The notes: generated by a model from the letters alone, not told the origin. A DNA stretch of 11,246 nucleotides from Chloroflexota bacterium (GCA_027295645.1 JAPUKM010000215.1:1-11246), one strand, 5' to 3'. Counted from the stretch's first letter, positions 1 through 6,440 are shown. Translations and numbers: made by a program.

Positions 1-2
1 AC

Positions 3-92
3 CTTGGTTCCGGCGAGCGGTTCGGTGGCGCCAAGCGAAAGCCGCTTGAAGAGGTGGTCTCCTACGAGCGTTGGGGGCAACACGCTCTATAG
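3..92 (+). CDS. C-terminal tail of an unidentified gene (5' partial)
   Basis: The third forward frame is open from the left edge to a TAG at 90-92 and reads as 29 residues ending YERWGQHAL, with the charged stretch KRKPLEEVV before it. The composition is protein-like, and the stop is followed at once by a GC-rich hairpin and then by a same-strand gene, as expected for the end of a real upstream gene. The first forward frame is also open here, but it overlaps the hydrolase gene and has low-complexity Ser/Pro/Thr content. I do not recognise the family from so short a tail. The body of the gene lies outside the window. Confidence 0.4.
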   Translation, partial: LGSGERFGGAKRKPLEEVVSYERWGQHAL

Positions 93-101
93 CCTCAGGA
101 C

Positions 102-119
102 GGCTCCGGCTGCGGAGTC
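102..119 (+). terminator. GC-rich hairpin after the upstream gene
   Basis: GGCTCCG (102-108) can pair with CGGAGTC (113-119) around the 4-base loop GCTG. This gives a 7-bp stem with one G-U pair, ten bases after the stop at 92. There is no T-run behind it, so it is at best a weak or Rho-assisted terminator. It lies between the partial gene and the hydrolase start at 162. Confidence 0.3.
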
Positions 120-161
120 TGCTCAGCGGTCCGGGTGCCAGCATATTCAAGGACCAATCAT

Positions 162-977
162 ATGCCCACAATCAATGTTGGGGACGCCGAGCTGCATTAT
201 CGAATTGACGACTTCACCGATCCTTGGAAGCCCGCTGAGACGGTTCTGCTACACCACGGCGCAGGAAGGCATAGCGGGTTCTGGTACTCCTGGATACCCC
301 TGTTAAGCCGTCAATACAGGGTGTTGCGGTTTGACGCCCGCGGGCACGGCCTGTCCTCCAAGCCGGAGCCAGGTCATCAGTGGGACCTCGAGACGCTGTC
401 GGACGATGTTGTAAAGCTGTTGGACGCCTTGGATGTAGAGAGAGTCCACTATGTTGGCGAGTCGGCTGGAGGACTTATCGGATTGTTGGTTGCCCTTGAT
501 CACGCTAATCGGCTCCACAGCTTGACGTTGTGTGGTGGACTTTTTCGGGCTTCCCGAGAGACTCAGCAACATATGGGTGCTGGAGGACAAGACTGGCTGC
601 CCTCCCTTGCGCAGATGGGTCAAAGGGAGTGGGTGATGCAGACCATGCATACTCGAGTGGATGTGGAAAAAATGAGCCCCGAATTCCTCGCCTGGTTTGC
701 GGATGAGTCCGCTGTTGTGCCGCAACACGTTATGGAGAACATGGTGCGTTGCGTAGCCGCTACAGATCTTCACGACCGGCTACCGGATATCGGAATCCCC
801 ACTTTGATTTTAGCCCCAGAATACAGTACCGTTGCACCATTGCATCTGCAGCGTATCATGCGGCGTCGTATCCCTGATGCTAGACTCGTGGTTCTTAAAG
901 GCCACCGTCATGCCATAGTCAACACAGCTCCGGAACGATGCGTGCGTGCACTGCTTCGCTTTCTCCAGGGACTGTAG
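162..977 (+). CDS. alpha/beta hydrolase
   Basis: A 271-residue soluble alpha/beta-hydrolase-fold protein. The oxyanion-loop motif HHGAG is at about 31-35, the strand-turn FDARGHG at about 58-63, and the nucleophile elbow G-E-S-A-G has Ser101 as the likely nucleophile. The likely catalytic His is His250 in GHRHA near the C terminus. The usual acid after strand beta-7 (normally Asp in a G-x-x-D turn) is not obvious: the segment reads LILAPEYSTVAP, so Glu220 or an acid elsewhere must serve. I chose ATG 162 over the in-frame GTG at 135 because AAGGA (149-153) sits 8 bases before it and the protein then begins directly with the first beta strand. The length is normal for the esterase/lactonase/haloalkane-dehalogenase-like group. 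The substrate cannot be told from sequence. It is followed after 41 bases by an ABM-like gene, probably in one transcript. Confidence 0.92.
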   Translation: MPTINVGDAELHYRIDDFTDPWKPAETVLLHHGAGRHSGFWYSWIPLLSRQYRVLRFDARGHGLSSKPEPGHQWDLETLSDDVVKLLDALDVERVHYVGESAGGLIGLLVALDHANRLHSLTLCGGLFRASRETQQHMGAGGQDWLPSLAQMGQREWVMQTMHTRVDVEKMSPEFLAWFADESAVVPQHVMENMVRCVAATDLHDRLPDIGIPTLILAPEYSTVAPLHLQRIMRRRIPDARLVVLKGHRHAIVNTAPERCVRALLRFLQGL

Positions 978-1018
978 CCAGGCTTTGACCGGATTGATCG
1001 GAAGATAGGAGGCTGAAC

Positions 1019-1318
1019 GTGTTTGCCCGAGTAACCACGATGAAGGGTTCGCCGGATAATGTGGGTGACGGGATCCGAGAATTCACAAACCAACCGCAAC
1101 GATACGGAAGAGAGGATGGGTTCATGGGGAAATATCTGCTCGTGGACCGGACGAGTGGAGAGATGATCTCCATTACGCTTTGGGAGACTGAAGGACAACT
1201 TCAAGCCACCGCTGCAACGGCCAGTAAGCAGCGGCAACGGAACGTGCAGGCAGCGGCAGCGACCCCCCCATCTGTAGCCATTTACGAAGTGGCCTATCAT
1301 CCCCCCGAAATGGCCTAG
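1019..1318 (+). CDS. ABM-like dimeric alpha+beta barrel protein
   Basis: A 99-residue protein starting at GTG, with a strong AGGAGG (1007-1012) six bases upstream that fixes the start. The order of elements fits the ferredoxin-like dimeric alpha+beta barrel (antibiotic biosynthesis monooxygenase or stress-responsive barrel): a first strand MFARVTT, a helix containing the GSPD...GIREF segment, the strand pair GFMGKYLLVDRTSGEMISITLWET, a Gln/Ala-rich helix, and a last strand VAIYEVAYH. Such proteins oxidise or isomerise small aromatic or cyclic substrates, often without a cofactor, and many have no known activity. The helix after residue 65 is unusually rich in Ala, Gln and Thr. It lies 41 bases behind the hydrolase and converges on the MetE-like gene. 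The fold assignment is fairly sure; the activity is unknown. Confidence 0.8.
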   Translation: MFARVTTMKGSPDNVGDGIREFTNQPQRYGREDGFMGKYLLVDRTSGEMISITLWETEGQLQATAATASKQRQRNVQAAAATPPSVAIYEVAYHPPEMA

Positions 1319-1343
1319 CAACGGGCCGCAGTCAATGTCTAGG

Positions 1344-1379
1344 CAAGGGATATGGCCAGATTCCCTTGAAGTATATCCC
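1344..1379. terminator. alternative hairpins between convergent genes
   Basis: In the 76-base gap between the ABM-like gene and the end of the reverse-strand MetE-like gene, CAAGGGA (1344-1350) pairs perfectly with TCCCTTG (1362-1368) over an 11-base loop. GGGATAT (1347-1353) also pairs perfectly with ATATCCC (1373-1379). The two 7-bp stems share bases and exclude each other. The position suits a bidirectional terminator, but neither stem is followed by a T-run on either strand. Confidence 0.3.
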
Positions 1380-1394
1380 GCGCCTTACCAGGGT

Positions 1395-2531
1395 TTATCC
1401 CAGTTCCTCGGAGGCCAGTCGTGCTCCCTCCACCAGTGATTTGAGCTTAAGCCAAGCTATCTTGGGATCGACTCTACTCGTCCGCGCAAACGTGCCAAAC
1501 CCACAGTCCGTGCCGGCGATAACCTTCTCATGGCCCACTAGTCCGGCATACCGAATAATGCGTTCAGCGACCAGCTCCGGATGTTCGACGTAGTTGGTCG
1601 TCGTATCAAGTACGCCCGGTATGATCACCTTGTCATCGGGCAGCTTCACATCTCTCCAGACCTTCCATTCATGGGCATGACGCGGATTGGATGCTGGGAA
1701 GGAGATGGCGGCAGGGCGTGCCCTGAGCACCAGGTCAATGATGTCCTTGATTGGAATGTCGTAGTGGTGTGGGCCTTCGCGGTTCCCCCAGCAGAGGTGA
1801 AGCCGCGTCTGCTCCGGCTGGATATCTTCCAGAGCATAGTTAAGAACTTCCACGTGTAGCTCCACAACCTTTCGGAAGTCTTCCAGGCTTAAGTGGGCAA
1901 ACTGGGAGTTCCGGCCCATCGCAAGGTCCGGGCAGTCTATTTGGAGCACGAATCCAGCCTCCACAATGGCCCTGTACTCATCCCGCATGACTTCCGCCAA
2001 GGCATAGAGATAGTCCTCCTCGCTGGGGAAATACTCGTTGTTGAGAAACAGCGCGATGACGCCGGGGGAGGCTGCGGTCATAAACGCCTCCTCTACCGGC
2101 GTCTCCTTGATTGCGGACTTCAGATTAACTATGTCTTTCTGAACAGCGCCAAAATCCTTCCAGGTTATGGGGCCGTTGCAGGCTGGCCGTTTGACATACT
2201 GGTAGCGTGCGGTGGCCTGGCTGGAGAACTCCGGGAACTCCTCCAGGTCAATCTGCATTCGCACAGTGCTTTCGCCCTCAAAGCCCGTGAGCCGGTCCTT
2301 GGCATACGTAGCATAGCCTGGCTTGCTTTGCTCACCATCGCTAACCACATCCAGGCCAGTGTCAGCCTGCATTTCCACGATCCTAGCAACGGCCGCTCTG
2401 GCCGACGCATCAAAACGCTCCAGATCCAGGAGGTCACCCTTCTCTTTCGCATCTACTAGGTCTAAGAGATCCCTGGGCCGAGGCAGGCTGCCAGTGTGAG
2501 TAGTGAGGATTTTCTCGCCACTTCGTTTCAT
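1395..2531 (-). CDS. short MetE-like zinc methyltransferase, with a substituted metal ligand
   Basis: A 378-residue homologue of the C-terminal catalytic barrel of cobalamin-independent methionine synthase; it lacks the N-terminal half of classical MetE (about 750 residues). Visible motifs are the homocysteine-site-like TTHTGSLPRP at 10-19, SDGEQ at 64-68, LQIDCPDLA at 197-204, the zinc-type His245-x-Cys247 in LHLCWGN, NPRHAHEW at 282-289 and Cys343 in GTDCGF. Where MetE has its zinc-binding Glu (as in I-x-x-E after the HxC strand) this protein reads ISFPAS, with Pro279 at that place, and the usual IDEPA has become IDCPD. ATG 2531 is chosen over the longer in-frame start because AGGGGG lies 7 bases upstream. 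Stand-alone relatives include folate-independent methionine synthases fed by corrinoid proteins, and HxC...C alkyltransferases such as the coenzyme-M ones. The methyl or alkyl donor here is unknown. It lies 117 bases behind the reverse-strand hydrolase. Confidence 0.93.
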   Translation of the reverse strand: MKRSGEKILTTHTGSLPRPRDLLDLVDAKEKGDLLDLERFDASARAAVARIVEMQADTGLDVVSDGEQSKPGYATYAKDRLTGFEGESTVRMQIDLEEFPEFSSQATARYQYVKRPACNGPITWKDFGAVQKDIVNLKSAIKETPVEEAFMTAASPGVIALFLNNEYFPSEEDYLYALAEVMRDEYRAIVEAGFVLQIDCPDLAMGRNSQFAHLSLEDFRKVVELHVEVLNYALEDIQPEQTRLHLCWGNREGPHHYDIPIKDIIDLVLRARPAAISFPASNPRHAHEWKVWRDVKLPDDKVIIPGVLDTTTNYVEHPELVAERIIRYAGLVGHEKVIAGTDCGFGTFARTSRVDPKIAWLKLKSLVEGARLASEELG

Positions 2532-2648
2532 TGTATTTCCCCCTTGGTACTTCGCCTGCCACTCCAGTCGGGTGGTCAACGGCCTATTGCTGATACGTTG
2601 TGGGGCTCAGACAGCGTACAACGCAGAGTACCGATGAGGGCCCGACCA

Positions 2649-3413
2649 CTACAGACTAAAGTCCTTCAGAAATTCGAGAACGACCCTATTAAAGTCCTCG
2701 GGTTGGTCAATATTAGCGACATGGTTCGCCCTTGGTATCACAGCCATGCGTGAGCCTTTAATCTTCCGGTGCATGTAGTTGGTGGGAGCGATCGTATTTG
2801 TGTCCAACTGCCCCGCTAATACCAAGGTCGGGACGTTCACTTGATCAAGCGGCACCATCTCCTGGTTGGTCTGCAGGGCGATGTTGACATTTGATAGGCC
2901 GATAGGATCTTGAGAGGCCAGGGCCTCCGGGTCGGAGCTGAATGCGGTGATCTTCATGTAGGCCTCCATACCACCCGATTCCAACGCCTCGGATAGCTTT
3001 AGGCGTCCTTCATCCCACTGAGCCCGGCTCTCCGCGCTGCGGAATCCTGGGCCGGTGCTGGCTAGGATAAGGGCAGCGGTCATCTCAGGGTGTCTCAGAT
3101 AAAAGTTGAGGCTCACCAGCCCACCCAAGGATAGGCCGCCCACGATGGCCTTCTCTACCCCTAAGTGATTCAGCAGTTGATAAAGGTCCTCTATCGTCGT
3201 GTCCCATGAGTAGAGTGCTCGATCCGCGGGAGCATCCGACTGCCCATGTCCTCGAAGGTCGTGGAGTATAAGGCGATGATTTTGAGACAGTGCGGGGATC
3301 TGCGAACTCCAAGCCTTGGTCGTGCCCGTAAAACCGCTCGTTAAGACCATTGCTGGCCCGGAGCCGTATTCTTCGTAGTAGATGTTTACCCCGTTGACGA
3401 AGGCTGTTGCCAT
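2649..3413 (-). CDS. alpha/beta hydrolase
   Basis: A 254-residue alpha/beta hydrolase with a complete triad: Ser95 in the elbow G-L-S-L-G, Asp204 in AGQLDTN and His231 in RANHVANIDQP. The HDLRGHGQSDAP segment at 51-62 and a short cap region (about 125-185) with many acidic residues are typical of the enol-lactonase/proline-iminopeptidase/BioH-like group. The start at ATG 3413 has AGAGAGG six bases upstream, and the protein begins with the usual first strand (FVNGVNIYYEEYG). Compared with the forward-strand hydrolase at 162 it is a distant paralogue: the cap and elbow sequences differ, and this copy keeps the acid that the other seems to lack. It precedes the MetE-like gene on the same strand and follows a 163-base leader with its own candidate promoter. 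The substrate is not predictable; an ester or lactone is likely. Confidence 0.94.
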   Translation of the reverse strand: MATAFVNGVNIYYEEYGSGPAMVLTSGFTGTTKAWSSQIPALSQNHRLILHDLRGHGQSDAPADRALYSWDTTIEDLYQLLNHLGVEKAIVGGLSLGGLVSLNFYLRHPEMTAALILASTGPGFRSAESRAQWDEGRLKLSEALESGGMEAYMKITAFSSDPEALASQDPIGLSNVNIALQTNQEMVPLDQVNVPTLVLAGQLDTNTIAPTNYMHRKIKGSRMAVIPRANHVANIDQPEDFNRVVLEFLKDFSL

Positions 3414-3449
3414 GATCTACCTCTCTTGAATAGGTTGCCTGCGTCCACA

Positions 3450-3462
3450 CTCTGATTCAGAG
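3450..3462. promoter_or_regulatory. 6-1-6 dyad upstream of the hydrolase start
   Basis: CTCTGA, one base, TCAGAG forms a perfect short inverted repeat 37 bases before the reverse-strand hydrolase ATG at 3413. It could be a repressor half-site pair, or a small RNA hairpin (CTCTG/CAGAG, loop ATT) in the leader. No regulator gene is present in the window to support an operator role. Confidence 0.25.
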
Positions 3463-3507
3463 ACGGATGAAGCATAACAGTGTGTTCGTGAAATCGCACT
3501 TCGGTGT

Positions 3508-3517
3508 CCCCAAGGGG
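3508..3517. repeat. CCCCAAGGGG palindrome in the hydrolase leader
   Basis: A perfect 10-base palindrome in the 163-base gap between the MFS gene and the reverse-strand hydrolase, about 27 bases downstream of the candidate -10 box. With only an AA (TT) centre it suits protein binding better than an RNA hairpin. Confidence 0.25.
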
Positions 3518-3543
3518 TGAATGTTCGAACGGGCCGCTGCGTA

Positions 3544-3572
3544 TTTATAACTGCCGCTGTCCGAATGAACAA
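3544..3572 (-). promoter_or_regulatory. candidate sigma70-like promoter for hydrolase and MetE-like gene
   Basis: On the reverse strand TTGTTC (3572-3567) and TATAAA (3549-3544) are separated by exactly 17 bases. The -10 matches the consensus at 5 of 6 positions, the -35 at 3 of 6. Transcription would begin near 3537 and give a leader of roughly 120 bases containing the two dyads noted nearby. This would uncouple the hydrolase/MetE-like pair from the upstream ABM/MFS pair. Confidence 0.35.
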
Positions 3573-3576
3573 AGCA

Positions 3577-4848
3577 CTACCTGGCCTGCCTTATAGCGGA
3601 GAAACGAGCGGCTACAAGCCCGACCAGGGTGACCGCTGCCGCTCCTCCAAGAAGAACAGCTACCGGCGCACCGTATAGCTGTGCAAGCGTTCCAGCCAGC
3701 AGGCTTCCCAGGGGGACCAACCCGTTGTCCATCAGCAGGATGCTCGCCACACGGCTGCGATACTGGTCTGGGACGATGGAATGAATGAGCGTGTTGTTGC
3801 TGGATCGGAAGAGCATGTCGCTTAACCCGATCAGTGCCAGGAGGAGCGCCGCCAAGGGCAGCCAGGTCATCTGTGAATAGATCATCATTGCGGTTCCAGC
3901 ACCGGTGACTCCCGCCAGCAAAAGCAGGCCTTTCCTTTGAAAGTTGCCCAGTGAGGCGACGATGATCGTCCCGACGACACCCCCTATGCCACCTGCCGAA
4001 TACAGGAAGCCAAGGCCCTCCGAGCCGCCTTGGAGCACCTCTTCGGAAAACACCGGCAAAATGCCCTGGGTGAAGGGCATCACGAATAGTGACGGTATCA
4101 TCGCCACGATGAGCAGTGGCAGAATCGTCCGCTCCTTTCGAACATACCGGATCCCCTCCGTGAAATTGGAGAGCACGGATGTCTCGGTGGCTGCGCTGTA
4201 CTCGCGAGGGGGGACCGTCATGGGAATGACCACCGCAAGCACTCCCACGTACATGGTTGACTGGAGAAAGAAGTTGGTCGCCGGGCCTGCGTACGCGATG
4301 AGGAGTCCTGCCAAGGCGGGGCCAATGGCCCGGTTGATATTGAACGCCGCTGAGTTGAGGGCCAGGGCATTCATCAGGTCCTCTTTCGGGACCAGATTGG
4401 CCACGAGCGACATACGTACCGGGTTCATGATAGACCAGCTCACGCCCGTCAACAGTGTGAAGGCGAACAGGTGCCACACCTGCGCCCGGTCGATGGCTAG
4501 GAGGGTGGCGAGACTCAGAGCCAGAACCATCTGGGCCACCTGTGTGGCCATGAGGATCCTCTTCCGATCCATCCTGTCTCCAAGAACCCCGCCAATGGGT
4601 CCGGCAACCAGAAAAGGAACGGACCGCGTTCCCATGACGGCTCCCACCATGAAGGCCGACTGGGTCATATCGTAAGCCAGCCAGCCGACGGTGACCTGCT
4701 GGATCCAGTTGCCCGCACTCATGAAGAAGGTGCCGCCCAGCAGAAAGCGGAGGTCGCGGTGTCTCAGGGAAGAGAAGGTTCTGATATTGACGGAGCGTCG
4801 CCGGGGCGGCTCAGTGGTCGGGGGGATGGTCTTGGAAGGTTGTCCCAT
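3577..4848 (-). CDS. MFS transporter (EntS-like MFS_3 family)
   Basis: A 423-residue major facilitator with about twelve hydrophobic segments. It has a basic, Pro-rich cytoplasmic N terminus of about 30 residues (ends RRRSVNIRTF), and the loop 2-3 signature GGVLGDRMDRKRIL at about 86-99 is a good MFS motif A. It also has DRAQVWHLFAFTLLTG and the second-half ILPVFSEEVL segment that characterise the EntS/2A0121-like subgroup, whose known members export siderophores or drugs by proton antiport. The cargo is unknown. The start at ATG 4848 has no recognisable Shine-Dalgarno, unlike every neighbour, but no other start lies between the upstream stop and the first membrane segment. Its stop is 163 bases before the hydrolase; its start is 67 bases after the ABM-like gene on the same strand. 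It is clearly paralogous to the MFS gene at 6510. Confidence 0.93.
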   Translation of the reverse strand: MGQPSKTIPPTTEPPRRRSVNIRTFSSLRHRDLRFLLGGTFFMSAGNWIQQVTVGWLAYDMTQSAFMVGAVMGTRSVPFLVAGPIGGVLGDRMDRKRILMATQVAQMVLALSLATLLAIDRAQVWHLFAFTLLTGVSWSIMNPVRMSLVANLVPKEDLMNALALNSAAFNINRAIGPALAGLLIAYAGPATNFFLQSTMYVGVLAVVIPMTVPPREYSAATETSVLSNFTEGIRYVRKERTILPLLIVAMIPSLFVMPFTQGILPVFSEEVLQGGSEGLGFLYSAGGIGGVVGTIIVASLGNFQRKGLLLLAGVTGAGTAMMIYSQMTWLPLAALLLALIGLSDMLFRSSNNTLIHSIVPDQYRSRVASILLMDNGLVPLGSLLAGTLAQLYGAPVAVLLGGAAAVTLVGLVAARFSAIRQAR

Positions 4849-4915
4849 GAACGAGGTCAGGCAGGAGTACTCTATGAAGCTGAATGTGTATGTCTGCCAT
4901 TGTACTCTTCTGTGG

Positions 4916-5233
4916 TTAGCCCCCTACCGTCGCTATCAAGCGGAACATACCCGGTTTGTACTCGTCACAGAGGGTAGTCAGCCGCCCGGATTCGCTGGGC
5001 GTACCAGGATTCGCTCGCATGGCTGCAACTGCCTCGGCACTTGGCCATGGTCTGAGCGTGTAGAAGAGCCTGGGATTATCGGTACTCTGCACCAACGTGC
5101 CTGGCCCTGGCCCCGGTGGCTCGGGAAGAGACAAGAAGAAGGCACCGAGATCTTTCCATGCCTCTATGAAAGCGGCCTCCTGGCCAGCTTTCACAACCCA
5201 GCGCCCGAGGGTGTAGATTCCATCTCCAGTCAT
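4916..5233 (-). CDS. ABM-domain protein (antibiotic biosynthesis monooxygenase-like)
   Basis: A 105-residue protein with the ABM layout: first strand YTLGRWVVKAGQEAAF leading into helix one (EAWKDLGAFFLSLP), a Pro/Gly-rich loop (PEPPGPGPG), strands GTLVQSTDNPRLFYTLRPW, a helix with SAEAVAAMRANPG, and a final segment rich in hydrophobic residues (MFRLIATVG). The TLVQS...LFYTLRPW strand pair followed by S-x-E-A-x-x-A-M is typical of this family. Members are cofactor-free oxygenases, isomerases or orphan proteins that dimerise through a ferredoxin-like sheet. The start ATG 5233 has AGGAGG (5247-5242 on the reverse strand) 8 bases upstream and a strong promoter behind it, making this the first gene of the reverse-strand run. 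It belongs to a different subfamily from the ABM-like protein at 1019. Confidence 0.85.
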   Translation of the reverse strand: MTGDGIYTLGRWVVKAGQEAAFIEAWKDLGAFFLSLPEPPGPGPGTLVQSTDNPRLFYTLRPWPSAEAVAAMRANPGTPSESGRLTTLCDEYKPGMFRLIATVGG

Positions 5234-5263
5234 GTGCTGACCCTCCTGAATTCCTGGCTTCGT

Positions 5264-5292
5264 ACGCTATCTGCCAGTAGCCCTTGTGTCAA
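5264..5292 (-). promoter_or_regulatory. sigma70-like promoter of the reverse-strand run
   Basis: On the reverse strand a perfect TTGACA (5292-5287) is followed after 17 bases by TAGCGT (5269-5264), a 3-of-6 match to TATAAT. Transcription would start near 5257, only a few bases before the AGGAGG of the ABM-like gene. The site lies in the 172-base divergent region between genes starting at 5233 and 5406, where a promoter is required. Confidence 0.45.
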
Positions 5293-5330
5293 GCAGCCGA
5301 GTCGGCGCGGCCCGCGGCCTATGGTGGTAC

Positions 5331-5365
5331 GTTGTAAAGCAACATCCATCGATTTGCGGTAAAAT
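5331..5365 (+). promoter_or_regulatory. possible promoter elements of the MetE-like/MFS pair
   Basis: TAAAAT at 5360-5365 matches the -10 consensus at 5 of 6 positions and lies 40 bases before ATG 5406. No good -35 sits at the right distance; TTGTAA (5332-5337) is 22 bases away. The short dyad GTTG-TAAAG-CAAC (5331-5343) occupies the place of the -35 and might be a binding site for an activator or repressor acting on both divergent units. This is weak evidence by inspection only. Confidence 0.25.
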
Positions 5366-5405
5366 CAGCCCCTACGCCGATTTCGAATACCAGTATGGAG
5401 TCGTC

Positions 5406-6425
5406 ATGAAACTGCCGCCGGTCGCCGCTACTACCGTGGGAAGCTTTCCGAGACCTGGCTGGCTGGTTCGCTCCCACAGCAGCCCCAACAGCCTCGGGGT
5501 TGAATTTGCTCTGGAGGGCGACGCCCTTCTTGAGGCCCAGGACGATGCAACCCTGGTTTCTCTCCATGGCCAGGAGGAGGCGGGACTCGATCTCGTAACC
5601 GATGGTGAGCAGCGCCGGCTGAGCTTTATCAATCACATCTTGGCCGCGTGGGATGGTGTTGACCTGTCCAAAACGCGTTCGAGGACTATTCGACGGCGTA
5701 CGGTAGAACGCCCAGTACCCTGCATTGTCGGCAAGATCCACCGCCGGTCTCCCGCAGGGGTGGAGGACATCCGCTTCGCCAAAGTCCATGCCGCAAGGCC
5801 GGTAAAGATGGCTGTGCCGGGTCCGATGACCGTCGTCGACACGACATTCGACGAGTTCTACGGCGACGAGGAGGTCTTAGCCATGGACGTTGCCACGGCG
5901 TTGAACGCGGAGCTTCTGGATCTCCAAGCCGCGGGGGCCGATGTCCTCCAGATCGATGAGCCGGCGATGACCCGCTACCACGAGAAGGTGGAGACCTACG
6001 GAGCGCGAGCACTGGACCGTTGTCTACAGGGCATCACCGTCCCCACAATCATCCATCTCTGCTATGGCTATCCTGGTAGAGGTGTTCGTCAATACGAATA
6101 CACATATCCAGAGCTACTGAAGCTACTGATGCAGACGAAGATCGGCGGTTTCTCGCTGGAGTTTGCTAGAAGCGGCTATGATCCGGCCATTCTCACCTTA
6201 TGCGAAGGTCGACTCGTAATGTTTGGATGCATGGACCCGGGCGATTCACCCCCTGAGCCCGTGGCGGATGTCGCCGGCCGCGTTAGAGAGGCGCTGAAGT
6301 ACGTGGACCCGAATAACCTGCTCCTGGCACCCGACTGCGGTCTGATGACCATTAGCCGAGAGCTCGCCCACGACAAAGCTCGGCTCGTGGCGGAGACGGC
6401 CCAGGTAGTGCGACAAACGCTCTGA
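5406..6425 (+). CDS. short MetE-like zinc methyltransferase with full ligand set
   Basis: A 339-residue protein equivalent to the C-terminal barrel of MetE, without the N-terminal domain. Motifs in order: TTVGSFPRP at 9-17, TDGEQR at 65-70, VPGPMT at 137-142, IDEPA at 183-187 (Asp184/Glu185), His217-x-Cys219 in IHLCYG, Glu252 in GFSLEFARSG, and Cys311 in APDCGL. These are the four classical zinc ligands (His, Cys, Glu, Cys) and the substrate-amine acid, so a thiol-methylating reaction is very likely. The acceptor may be homocysteine. The donor is unclear, because enzymes this short generally cannot bind polyglutamyl folate as full MetE does and may use a methyl-corrinoid protein instead. ATG 5406 is preferred to the in-frame ATG at 5286 because GGAG lies 5 bases upstream and the protein then starts at the conserved strand. 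It diverges from the ABM-like gene and is followed after 84 bases by an MFS gene. Confidence 0.94.
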   Translation: MKLPPVAATTVGSFPRPGWLVRSHSSPNSLGVEFALEGDALLEAQDDATLVSLHGQEEAGLDLVTDGEQRRLSFINHILAAWDGVDLSKTRSRTIRRRTVERPVPCIVGKIHRRSPAGVEDIRFAKVHAARPVKMAVPGPMTVVDTTFDEFYGDEEVLAMDVATALNAELLDLQAAGADVLQIDEPAMTRYHEKVETYGARALDRCLQGITVPTIIHLCYGYPGRGVRQYEYTYPELLKLLMQTKIGGFSLEFARSGYDPAILTLCEGRLVMFGCMDPGDSPPEPVADVAGRVREALKYVDPNNLLLAPDCGLMTISRELAHDKARLVAETAQVVRQTL

Positions 6426-6440
6426 GCCCGAAGCTGATCT

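Noticed and set aside
135..161. Longer GTG start for the first hydrolase
   Set aside because: It adds nine residues that are not part of the fold, and ATG 162 has the better-spaced AAGGA.
3545..4477. 310-codon reverse-strand frame overlapping the MFS gene
   Set aside because: It is read from the same strand in another frame of the MFS gene. The translation is rich in Arg, Gly, His and Pro with no domain, while the MFS frame has clear motifs and membrane segments.
3944..4675. 243-codon forward frame antisense to the reverse-strand MFS gene
   Set aside because: Ser/Thr/Arg-rich mirror of a membrane protein; no recognisable domain.
2594..5338. 8-mer TACGTTGT repeated in two intergenic gaps, each next to a partner arm (ACAACG or CAAC)
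   Set aside because: The shared core is only 8 bases and the arms differ in spacing, so it is too short to claim a common regulator site without conservation data.
4691..5362. 223-codon forward frame across the ABM/MFS start region
   Set aside because: It runs antisense through two supported genes and the promoter gap, and shows no family features.
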